Positions 1 to 5,290 of a stretch of DNA of 5,303 nt are shown here, one piece after another. The translations under genes were made by a program, and so were the position numbers. The notes beneath the pieces were generated by a model. The model had not been told where the DNA came from, searched no databases, and was given only the letters and a program-made list of their open reading frames with translations. This DNA comes from CAYURR01 sp964446745 (GTDB taxonomy: Bacteria; Bacillota; Clostridia; Lachnospirales; WQUN01). Each line of letters starts with the position of its first letter. Positions within the stretch are counted from its first letter, which is position 1. The stretch spans positions 1 to 5,303 of the forward strand of contig CAYURR010000191.1 in the NCBI GenBank assembly GCA_964446745.1. The letters are read 5' to 3'.

Positions 1-35
1 TTGATCCGAGCTATCCTCGAACCGCCGCTTTTCAT
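1..35 (-). CDS. rbfA: 30S ribosome-binding factor A, N-terminal fragment (runs off window)
   Basis: Only the first 11 complete codons are present, reading MKSGGSRIARI. The ATG (35-33) overlaps the infB stop TGA (34-32) as ATGA, and a strong GGAGGAG sequence (50-44) inside the end of infB lies 8 nt upstream (spacer 43-36), so the start is well supported. RbfA is a small KH-fold protein that binds the 30S subunit during late 16S rRNA maturation and cold adaptation. Its N-terminus is usually basic with an R-x-x-R-I/V-N pattern, which the SRIARI stretch resembles. The identity rests mainly on position: rbfA commonly follows infB, directly or after ylxP. The fragment is too short for a sequence-only call. 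YlxP is the main alternative, but it normally lacks this Arg-rich start. The overlap suggests translation coupled to IF2. Confidence 0.72.
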   Translation of the reverse strand, partial: MKSGGSRIARI

Positions 36-3000
36 CGTGGTATCTCCTCCATCATAAATCCTTCTACAATGTCATTTTCCCTGATGTCGTTAAATTTATT
101 AAACAGCATACCGCATTCGTAGCCGGTGTTTACCTCTTTGACATCGTCTTTGAAACGCTTCAGAGTATCCAATGTGCCCTCGTAAACGACCTTGCCGTCG
201 CGCGTCACGCGCACCTTTGCGTTACGCAAGAACTTACCGTCCGTGACATAACAGCCCGCGATATTACCGACGCCCGAAGCCTTGAAGATCTGCCTGATCT
301 CCGCGTGGCCCGTGACGACCTCTTTGAATACCGGTTCGAGCATGCCCTTCATAGCAGCCGTGATATCCTCGATCGCGTTGTAGATGACGCGGTACATACG
401 CAGGTCGACCTTCTCGGCGTCCGCTACATTCTTGGCGGTAGGTTCAGGCCTTACATTAAAGCCGATGACGATAGCGTTTGAAGCGGATGCAAGCATAACG
501 TCCGTCTCTGTGATAGCACCTACGCCACCATGGATAACGCGTATACGTACTTCTTCGTTCGTGAGCTTTTCAAGGCTCTGACGGAGTGCCTCAACGGAAC
601 CCTGCACGTCTGCCTTTAAGACGATGTTCAGATCCTTAGTGTTACCGTCCTTTATCTGCTTAAACAAATCGTCCAGCGAAACCTTTTGCGGTGTGGCCTT
701 GATCATGTTCTCGCGGCCCTTTGCGATAACGGAATCGGACAGCATACGCGCCTGCTTCTCGTTTGCGGCTACATAGAACATATCACCGGCCTGCGGCACG
801 TCACCGAGACCCAATATTTCGACCGGTATAGACGGGCCGGCCTTTTTGACCTTTCGTCCCTTGTCGTCCATCATCGCACGTACACGACCAAAGCTCGCGC
901 CCGTAACGACAGTGTCGCCGACATTTAGTGTACCGTCTTGAACAAGAACCGTAGCGACCGGACCCCTGCCGCGATCCAGTAGCGCCTCAACGATCGTACC
1001 CCTTGCGGGTTTGTTCGGGTTGGCGCGTAGCTCCTTCATCTCGGATACGAGCAGAATCATCTCAAGCAGATGCTCGATACCCTCTCTCTTAATAGCCGAA
1101 ACGGGCACGCAGATCGTTTCGCCGCCCCAGTCCTCGACCAAGAGGCCGTGTTCCGTGAGTTCCTGTTTGACCCTGTCCGGATTTGCTCCGGCCTTGTCGA
1201 TCTTGTTTATAGCAACGATGATGTCGACACCAGCCGCCTTTGCATGGTTGATGGCCTCGATCGTCTGCGGCATAACGCCGTCGTCCGCTGCCACGACCAA
1301 TATAGCGATATCCGTTACGGATGCACCCCTCATACGCATAGCAGTGAATGCCTCGTGGCCGGGTGTATCCAGGAAGGTAATAGGTTTGTCGCGTTCGAAT
1401 ACCGTGTATGCACCGATATGCTGTGTGATACCACCAGCCTCGGACGAGGTCACGTTCGCGTTTCTGATCGCATCGAGCAATGAGGTCTTGCCATGGTCGA
1501 CATGACCCATAACAACGACGACGGGCGGGCGTTCGGTCTTGTCCTCTTCGTTGTCCACGGTCTCGTTGAATGCCTGATCAAAGAGGTTTACATCCACATG
1601 GGGCTCGACGATGACGTTAAACTCCATGCATATCCTCTCGGCGGTCTCGTAGTCTATCTCCTGATTAACCGTAGCCATCACGCCTTGCTTCATGAGAACC
1701 TTGATGACATCCGAGCCCGAGCGGTGCAGCTTCTCGGCGAGCTCTTTGACCGTGAGAGTCTCGCGGATCTGGATCAAGCTGATATCGGGTTCGATCTTCT
1801 TGGGCATGATCTTCTTAACAGGCTTCTGTCCCGGGCGCTTGCCGCCGGTCTCCATCTTCTCGAGGAAGACCTTATTCTCGCGCCTATCGCCCTCAGCCTT
1901 CTTCTTATTCTTTTCATTGGTCTTTTGTTCGTTCTTTTGGAACAGCTGCTTCCTGTCGTCCTTTGACGGTTGCTCTACGACCTTCTTGTCGTCCTTTTTG
2001 CCGCCTGCCGCCATCGGCCTCGGGTCACGCCTCGGCGGTCTGTCCGGACGCGCGCCGCCATCCCTCGGAGGGAATCCGCCGCGGTTCTGTCCGTCACCGT
2101 GTGGTCTGTTGAAACCCGGACGACCGTCATCACGCCTCGGTCCTTGCCCCTGACCTTGTCTGAAACCACCCGGACGATCGCCGCTCGGACGATCACCACC
2201 TGGGCGATTACCATATCCTGAGGAACCCTGCTGACCCGTAGACGGACCGCGTTGCCTGTCTCGGTTATAGCCACCCTGACCGCCTTGGGAATAGCCCTGT
2301 GAGCCACCCTGACCTTGACCGGAACCCTGACCCTGATACGAACCTTGACCCTGCGGTCTGGGCGGACGGTTCTGCCATTGCTGATTACGATTTTGACCGC
2401 CCTGGTACTGGTTGGAATTCTGGCGTTGGTCTCTGCCCTGAGGCCTGTCGCCGCTGTGTTGTCTGTCGCCGCTATGTTGCCTGTCACCGCTATATGAAGT
2501 GTTTGTACCGCTATGAGTGCTTGTTCCAGCCTGCGGATTTGTCCCGCTTTGGCTATTTGATCCACTGTGAGAATTTACTGCTCCAGAAGTATTTTGAACT
2601 CCGGTAGTGTTCTGTGCCCCGGTGGTGTTCTGTACCCCGGTGGTGTTCTGTGCCCCGGTGGTGTTCTGTACCCCAGGGGTGTTCTGTACCCCTTGTTTTC
2701 GTTGCGGAGGTTGATTTTGATATGTTGTAGGCCTTCTGTTTTGGCCTTGATTTTGCTGCCTGTTGTCCCTACCGCTCTGCGGTTGAGGAGGACGATACAG
2801 AGACCCCTGTTTGTACTGAACGGTCTGACCACCTTGGCTGGTTTGACCACCTTGGCTGGTTTGACCACCTTGGCCGGTTTGACCGCCTTGGCCGGTCTGA
2901 TGCTGATTATTTGATGAAGCGGGAGCCGATGCGCTCTGTGCAGTCTGCGAACCCTGCGAACCCTGATGATGAGGTTGCTGTTGCTGAGAGTGCTGCTGTG

Positions 3001-3319
3001 GAGGCTGTTGTGGCCTTGCCTGAGCCGGTGCTGCTGTTGCCGGACCGGACGATGAACCCGTTACATGCTGTGGCTGTGCGGGTTTATGCGTGTTTATATT
3101 TTGCGTATGTGCTTGCTGTTGAGACTGTTGCTTTTGAACCTGTTGAGCCTGCTGTTGCGGCTTCTTCTGGTACGTGTCCCTGAGCCTTGCGATGATGTCA
3201 TCTTCGACACTGTTGAAATGACTCGTGACCGATACACCCCATTCATTTAGTTTTGCCATTACCTCGTTATTTGTTCTGTTTAGTTCCTTTGCTATTTCAT
3301 GTATTCGACGTTTCCCCAT
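32..3319 (-). CDS. infB: Translation initiation factor IF-2 with a very long low-complexity N-terminal region
   Basis: IF2 is the GTPase that brings fMet-tRNA to the 30S subunit and promotes 50S joining. Residues 1-50 are an IF2_N-type helical module (starts MGKRRIHEIAKEL). Residues 51 to about 510 are low-complexity linker. About 513-567 is a second IF2_N module (TVKELAEKLHRSGSDVIK). The G domain follows: G1 GHVDHGKT (605-612), G2 Thr632 in GGIT, G3 DTPGH (651-655, catalytic-type His655), G4 NKID (705-708), G5 SA (741-742). Next come a beta-barrel domain (about 770-860), domain III (about 895-985) and a C-terminal fMet-tRNA-binding domain (about 990-1090) with Cys1023, KRFK (1054-1057) and ECG (1068-1070), matching positions known for tRNA binding in Geobacillus IF2. 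All catalytic motifs are intact, so the protein should be functional. The start is set by AGGAGG 7 nt upstream. The length, 1095 residues, is unusual for Bacillota and comes from the linker. Confidence 0.98.
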   Translation of the reverse strand: MGKRRIHEIAKELNRTNNEVMAKLNEWGVSVTSHFNSVEDDIIARLRDTYQKKPQQQAQQVQKQQSQQQAHTQNINTHKPAQPQHVTGSSSGPATAAPAQARPQQPPQQHSQQQQPHHQGSQGSQTAQSASAPASSNNQHQTGQGGQTGQGGQTSQGGQTSQGGQTVQYKQGSLYRPPQPQSGRDNRQQNQGQNRRPTTYQNQPPQRKQGVQNTPGVQNTTGAQNTTGVQNTTGAQNTTGVQNTSGAVNSHSGSNSQSGTNPQAGTSTHSGTNTSYSGDRQHSGDRQHSGDRPQGRDQRQNSNQYQGGQNRNQQWQNRPPRPQGQGSYQGQGSGQGQGGSQGYSQGGQGGYNRDRQRGPSTGQQGSSGYGNRPGGDRPSGDRPGGFRQGQGQGPRRDDGRPGFNRPHGDGQNRGGFPPRDGGARPDRPPRRDPRPMAAGGKKDDKKVVEQPSKDDRKQLFQKNEQKTNEKNKKKAEGDRRENKVFLEKMETGGKRPGQKPVKKIMPKKIEPDISLIQIRETLTVKELAEKLHRSGSDVIKVLMKQGVMATVNQEIDYETAERICMEFNVIVEPHVDVNLFDQAFNETVDNEEDKTERPPVVVVMGHVDHGKTSLLDAIRNANVTSSEAGGITQHIGAYTVFERDKPITFLDTPGHEAFTAMRMRGASVTDIAILVVAADDGVMPQTIEAINHAKAAGVDIIVAINKIDKAGANPDRVKQELTEHGLLVEDWGGETICVPVSAIKREGIEHLLEMILLVSEMKELRANPNKPARGTIVEALLDRGRGPVATVLVQDGTLNVGDTVVTGASFGRVRAMMDDKGRKVKKAGPSIPVEILGLGDVPQAGDMFYVAANEKQARMLSDSVIAKGRENMIKATPQKVSLDDLFKQIKDGNTKDLNIVLKADVQGSVEALRQSLEKLTNEEVRIRVIHGGVGAITETDVMLASASNAIVIGFNVRPEPTAKNVADAEKVDLRMYRVIYNAIEDITAAMKGMLEPVFKEVVTGHAEIRQIFKASGVGNIAGCYVTDGKFLRNAKVRVTRDGKVVYEGTLDTLKRFKDDVKEVNTGYECGMLFNKFNDIRENDIVEGFMMEEIPR
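44..50 (-). promoter_or_regulatory. Ribosome binding site of rbfA inside infB
   Basis: GGAGGAG at the end of infB precedes the rbfA ATG at 35 by 8 nt. It is the main sequence evidence that a gene starts in the ATGA overlap. Confidence 0.85.
2267..2353 (-). repeat. Imperfect QG-rich repeat in the IF2 linker
   Basis: Residues 323-351 are built almost only of Gln, Gly and Ser with three Tyr, as variants of QGQGS, GQGQGG and YSQGGQGG. There is no single strict unit length, so this is low-complexity sequence and not a clean tandem array. The Gly/Ser/Gln/Tyr mix resembles the sticker-and-spacer composition of prion-like RNA-binding proteins; any such function here is inferred. Confidence 0.75.
2438..2491 (-). 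repeat. 18-bp tandem repeat encoding SGDR(Q/P)(H/Q), three units
   Basis: Three in-frame 18-bp units (2491-2474, 2473-2456, 2455-2438) encode SGDRQH, SGDRQH and SGDRPQ, IF2 residues 277-294. They differ mostly at third codon positions. The array lies where the linker changes from an uncharged Asn/Thr/Ser-rich part to an Arg-bearing Gly-rich part. A related pentapeptide pair, GGDRP then SGDRP, occurs further on (residues 374-383, about 2171-2200). Confidence 0.9.
2585..2692 (-). repeat. 18-bp tandem repeat encoding G(V/A)QNT(T/P/S), six units, partly a 36-bp higher-order repeat
   Basis: Six units on the coding strand (2692-2675, 2674-2657, 2656-2639, 2638-2621, 2620-2603, 2602-2585) encode GVQNTP, GVQNTT, GAQNTT, GVQNTT, GAQNTT and GVQNTS (IF2 residues 210-245). 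Val and Ala alternate from the second unit on, giving a 36-bp period. The units at 2657-2674 and 2621-2638 are identical at all 18 bases, and those at 2639-2656 and 2603-2620 differ at one base. The last unit (2602-2585) is much more diverged in DNA while keeping the peptide pattern, so the array seems older at its C-terminal edge. Confidence 0.95.
2822..2899 (-). repeat. 18-bp tandem repeat encoding (G/S)QGGQT, four units
   Basis: Four in-frame 18-bp units at 2876-2893, 2858-2875, 2840-2857 and 2822-2839 encode GQGGQT, GQGGQT, SQGGQT and SQGGQT (IF2 residues 143-166), with a partial QT copy at 2894-2899. Neighbouring units differ by only one base each: a third-position change in the first Gly-Gly pair, a Gly-to-Ser first-base change, and a CAA/CAG change. 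This near identity, including at silent positions, indicates recent duplication by slippage or unequal crossing-over. Confidence 0.95.
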
Positions 3320-3631
3320 TCACATGCCTCCTGTTTGTTTGATCCCGTCCGATTCGATATGCTCAGCCAGTTCCTGTCTGACGCTTTCATATATTTGTGT
3401 GGGTACCGATTTTTTAAACGAACGTTCCAGCCCCTTGTTTTTCCTCGCACGTTCAAAGCAGGCTATGTCCTTGCAGATGTACGCACCGCGACCGTTTTGC
3501 TTGCCGGTTGGGTCTATCGACATTGTGCCCGCTTCCTCTGAAAATACAATGCGCAGCAGGGATTTTTTTGGTTTCATTTCATTACATCCCGTACATTTGC
3601 GCAATGGTGTCTTTCTAACGCTACTCGTCAT
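3320..3631 (-). CDS. ylxR: YlxR / RnpM family RNA-binding protein (RNase P modulator)
   Basis: This 103-residue protein starts MTSSVRKTPLRKCTGC. Family hallmarks are visible: R-K-C-T-G-C at 11-16, a P-K-K-S-L-L-R segment (21-27), D-P-T-G-K (40-44), the diagnostic G-R-G-A-Y (47-51), Cys53 and Cys58, and a basic helix with KGLERSFK (66-73). The family is an RNA-binding fold; the B. subtilis member has been reported to bind RNase P RNA and modulate its activity (name RnpM) and also to affect gene expression. Four cysteines (13, 16, 53, 58) could form a metal site, which is inference. A longer reading frame opens at 3676, but the ATG at 3631 is preferred: it has GGAG (3642-3639) 7 nt upstream and overlaps the nusA stop by only 11 nt, whereas 3676 would overlap by 56 nt. 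The stop TGA touches the infB ATG. Confidence 0.93.
   Translation of the reverse strand: MTSSVRKTPLRKCTGCNEMKPKKSLLRIVFSEEAGTMSIDPTGKQNGRGAYICKDIACFERARKNKGLERSFKKSVPTQIYESVRQELAEHIESDGIKQTGGM
3327..3332 (-). promoter_or_regulatory. Ribosome binding site of infB inside ylxR
   Basis: A full-consensus AGGAGG lies in the last codons of ylxR, 7 nt before the infB ATG at 3319. The ylxR stop and infB start abut as TGAATG, so ribosomes ending ylxR can restart on infB. Confidence 0.9.
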
Positions 3632-4697
3632 ATTCCATCTCCGGAATAAAGTTTGTCTCCTTTGCGGCCGTCTCACTCTTTATGTCGATGCGCCAACCCG
3701 TAAGCTTTGCGGCGAGGCGCGCGTTCTGACCCTCTCGGCCTATGGCCAGCGACAGCTGATGATCGGGCACCACGATCTTTGCGCTTTGATCCTCAGAGGA
3801 TATCCAAACCGCGAGCACACGGCTCGGGCTCAGCGCAGCCGCTATAAATTTATGCGGATCGGCATCCCATTCGATGATGTCAATCTTTTCGCCGCCAAGC
3901 TCCGAAACAATCGCGTTGACCCTGCTGCCGTTTTGACCGACACAGGCGCCCACGGGTTCGATGTTAGGGTTTTTGGAATGCACGGCGAGCTTTGTGCGGC
4001 TGCCCGGCTCTCGGGAAATGGATTTTATCTCCACCGTGCCGTCGTATACCTCAGGGACCTCGAGCTCAAACAGGCGCTTCACAAGCTCCGGGTGCGTACG
4101 CGATACATTGATCACGGGGCCTTTTGTGCTCTGTTTTACATCGAGCACATATAGCTTTAGGCGCTGTTGAAAGTCGTAACGCTCCCTGGGCATCTGCTCC
4201 TCGTGAGAGAGCACCGCGTCGATCTTTCCGAGTGAAATGATCACGTTGCGGCGTTCTTTACGCTGAACGATGCCGGTCACGATATCGCGTTCCTTTGCGA
4301 TGTACTCGTTATAGAGTATCTCGCGCTCGGCCTCGCGAAACTTCTGCACGACGACCTGCTTGGCCGTCTGCGCCGATATGCGTCCGAAATTACGTGGCGT
4401 GACCGTGATGTCGACTACATCCCCGACGGCTGCGGTTATCTGTATGCGACGCGCCTCGTCGACCGAAATCTCCGTAGCCGGATCCGCTACCTGCTCGACG
4501 ACATTCTTCTGAGCATAAACGGCAACCTCGCCGGTATCCCTGTTTATGACCACCTTTATGTTAGCGGTTGAGCCGAAATTCTTTTTACATGCGGTTACAA
4601 GCGATGTCTCTATTGCCTCGAATATGACCTCCTCATCTATGCCCTTCTCCCTTGAAATCTGCCTCAATGCATCAATCAATTCCGTCCTGTTGTCCAT
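3621..4697 (-). CDS. nusA: Transcription termination/antitermination factor NusA
   Basis: NusA binds RNA polymerase and the emerging transcript and controls pausing, intrinsic termination and rRNA antitermination. The 358-residue length fits the short Bacillota form without the C-terminal acidic repeats of E. coli NusA. Domains in order: RNA polymerase-binding N-terminal domain (about 1-130, ending in FGRISAQTAKQVVVQKF at 104-120), S1 domain (about 137-200, from IVTGIV), KH1 (about 230-290, GQNG loop at 254-257) and KH2 (about 300-345, GREGQNARLAAKLTGW from 320). The start is fixed by an in-frame TAA at 4706-4704 just upstream. The nearest Shine-Dalgarno-like sequence, AAGGG (4715-4711), is 13 nt from the ATG, longer than ideal. 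The 55-nt gap to rimP (4698-4752) shows no promoter or terminator, so nusA probably depends on read-through from upstream. NusA may autoregulate the operon, as known in E. coli. Confidence 0.98.
   Translation of the reverse strand: MDNRTELIDALRQISREKGIDEEVIFEAIETSLVTACKKNFGSTANIKVVINRDTGEVAVYAQKNVVEQVADPATEISVDEARRIQITAAVGDVVDITVTPRNFGRISAQTAKQVVVQKFREAEREILYNEYIAKERDIVTGIVQRKERRNVIISLGKIDAVLSHEEQMPRERYDFQQRLKLYVLDVKQSTKGPVINVSRTHPELVKRLFELEVPEVYDGTVEIKSISREPGSRTKLAVHSKNPNIEPVGACVGQNGSRVNAIVSELGGEKIDIIEWDADPHKFIAAALSPSRVLAVWISSEDQSAKIVVPDHQLSLAIGREGQNARLAAKLTGWRIDIKSETAAKETNFIPEMEYDE
3639..3642 (-). promoter_or_regulatory. Ribosome binding site of ylxR inside nusA
   Basis: GGAG on the minus strand, within the last codons of nusA, is 7 nt before the ATG at 3631. 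It supports this start over the one at 3676 and implies that ylxR translation is coupled to nusA. Confidence 0.75.
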
Positions 4698-4752
4698 GCT
4701 TTTTTATCATCCCTTCTTTCTACTGTTCTTCATCTGTATAAAGGAGCGTTTG

Positions 4753-5217
4753 TTAAAGTATCACCGCAAGCCTGCAAATGGCTACGTCTTCCCTTGCAAA
4801 GCGTAGTGCTTCGCCGCTCTCGTTCTCTATCTCTATGAAACCGTCCGTAAGGCCTAATAACTTTCCTTGAAAGTTCTTGCTTTTATTGATCGGCTTATAT
4901 AATCTCACGTCCACGATGTGCCCGGCAAAGCGTATGAAGTCGCTGTCCTTTTTTAGAGGCCGATCTAATCCGGGGGAGCTTACCTCTAAGATATATGCCT
5001 CGGGTATCGGATCCTTTTCATCCAACGCCTTTTCGACGGCGCGACTCACGGCTTCGCAGTCGTTGATGCTGACGGGTTCATCCTTTTCTATAAAGATGCG
5101 CAGATATTTATTTGAGCCCTCCTTGACATATTCAAGATCCCAGAGCTTACAGCCGTTTGCCTCGACGATCGGTTTGATGAGGGTTTCCAGTTTCGATAAT
5201 AGATTGCTTTGTGACAT
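4753..5217 (-). CDS. rimP: Ribosome maturation factor RimP
   Basis: RimP is a cytoplasmic factor needed for 30S subunit maturation and a regular first gene of nusA-infB operons. The 154-residue length is normal (B. subtilis YlxS is about 156). The family signature EVSSPGLDRPL sits at residues 78-88, preceded by LWDLEYVKEGSNKYLRIFIE (25-44) of the N-terminal alpha/beta domain. The C-terminal half is the Sm-like beta-barrel domain, ending ICRLAVIL. A longer reading frame begins at a GTG (5229), but that GTG runs into the GGAGG Shine-Dalgarno (5227-5223), so the ATG at 5217, 5 nt after it, is the likely start; this drops four residues (MEVL). TTG at 5220 is a less likely alternative. Confidence 0.96.
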   Translation of the reverse strand: MSQSNLLSKLETLIKPIVEANGCKLWDLEYVKEGSNKYLRIFIEKDEPVSINDCEAVSRAVEKALDEKDPIPEAYILEVSSPGLDRPLKKDSDFIRFAGHIVDVRLYKPINKSKNFQGKLLGLTDGFIEIENESGEALRFAREDVAICRLAVIL

Positions 5218-5222
5218 CAATA

Positions 5223-5227
5223 CCTCC
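5223..5227 (-). promoter_or_regulatory. Ribosome binding site of rimP
   Basis: GGAGG on the minus strand lies 5 nt before the ATG at 5217. It decides the start: the upstream GTG at 5229 would place the Shine-Dalgarno inside the coding sequence. Confidence 0.85.
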
Positions 5228-5228
5228 A

Positions 5229-5243
5229 CGCGTTACCAACGCG
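5229..5243 (-). promoter_or_regulatory. Small perfect hairpin adjoining the rimP ribosome binding site
   Basis: The minus strand reads CGCGTT-GGT-AACGCG (5243-5238, loop 5237-5235, 5234-5229), a 6-bp perfect stem with a 3-nt loop. One base separates it from the GGAGG Shine-Dalgarno at 5227-5223. If transcription starts at the proposed promoter, it would sit almost at the 5' end of the message, where it could protect the RNA or affect ribosome loading. It does not itself cover the Shine-Dalgarno. Confidence 0.55.
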
Positions 5244-5251
5244 AATTTTTC

Positions 5252-5279
5252 CTTATAAAAACATGAGAGTGGGCGTCAA
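5252..5279 (-). promoter_or_regulatory. Putative sigma-A promoter for the rimP operon, overlapping the hairpin
   Basis: On the minus strand TTGACG (5279-5274; 5 of 6 to TTGACA) is followed after 16 nt by TATAAG (5257-5252; 5 of 6 to TATAAT). The -35 box is exactly the hairpin loop and the spacer is the 3' stem arm plus most of the T-run. Transcription would begin near 5244-5246, giving a leader of roughly 27-29 nt. The match is by eye, and the spacer is one short of the optimal 17. No extended -10 TG is seen. Confidence 0.5.
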
Positions 5280-5290
5280 CCCACTCTCAT
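5257..5290 (-). terminator. Intrinsic terminator-type hairpin upstream of rimP (upstream-gene terminator or leader attenuator)
   Basis: On the minus strand an 11-bp perfect stem (ATGAGAGTGGG, 5290-5280, with its complement 5273-5263) closes a 6-nt loop TTGACG (5279-5274). It is followed by G and five T (5261-5257), the layout of a Rho-independent terminator for transcription heading into rimP. The plus-strand side has no T-run, so it works in one direction only. It ends about 40 nt before the rimP ATG. It may end an upstream gene outside the window, or act as an attenuator that NusA or growth signals could adjust. The 13 nt beyond it are too few to decide. Confidence 0.8.

Larger units (their letters stand above)
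1790..3169 (-). other. Disordered, prion-like and Gly/Arg-rich linker of IF2 (residues 51-510)
   Basis: This part of infB encodes about 460 residues of low-complexity sequence between the two IF2_N modules. It runs in blocks. Residues 51-150 are Gln-rich, with 33 Gln in 100 residues and no Asp or Glu. Residues 140-270 are rich in Gly, Gln, Asn, Thr and Ser and hold two hexapeptide arrays. Residues 277-435 are rich in Gly, Arg, Gln, Pro and Tyr, with GDRP, QGQG and RGG-like pieces. Residues 441-510 are Lys/Glu/Asp-rich. Between Asp48 and Asp279 the only acidic residue is Asp185. IF2 linkers vary widely in length between species and are thought to be disordered; this composition also resembles RNA-binding, phase-separating proteins, which is an inference. 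The reading frame is kept throughout, so it is coding sequence and not decay. Confidence 0.85.

Noticed and set aside
1011..1505. Long plus-strand reading frames opposite the IF2 GTPase domain, and others opposite nusA (3225-4154)
   Set aside because: They are antisense shadows of strongly conserved coding sequence on the minus strand and lack recognisable domains or ribosome binding sites.
1805..2014. Possible internal starts of a short IF2 isoform at Met436, Met489 or Met505
   Set aside because: Short IF2 forms exist in E. coli and B. subtilis, but the candidate Shine-Dalgarno sequences here are too close (GAGG 3 nt before Met436, AAGAAG 3 nt before Met505) or too far (AAGG 14 nt before Met489). 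The case is too weak to annotate.
1975..2868. A second frame on the same strand is open through most of the infB linker (196-codon and 97-codon stretches)
   Set aside because: It lies wholly inside the intact infB frame. It stays open because the repeat codons rarely give stops in that frame, and its translation is itself repetitive with no family motif and no convincing start signal.
2585..2899. CRISPR array
   Set aside because: The repeats are directly adjacent without unique spacers, have an 18-bp period and remain in frame within infB, so they are coding tandem repeats.
3632..3676. Longer YlxR start at 3676 giving 118 residues
   Set aside because: The extra 15 residues (MRRPQRRQTLFRRWN) would overlap nusA by 56 nt and are not a family feature, while the ATG at 3631 has a good ribosome binding site.
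4707..4733. Nine-codon ORF (MKNSRKKG plus stop) between rimP and nusA, ending just before the nusA start
   Set aside because: It has no Shine-Dalgarno sequence upstream and can arise by chance in an A/G-rich spacer.
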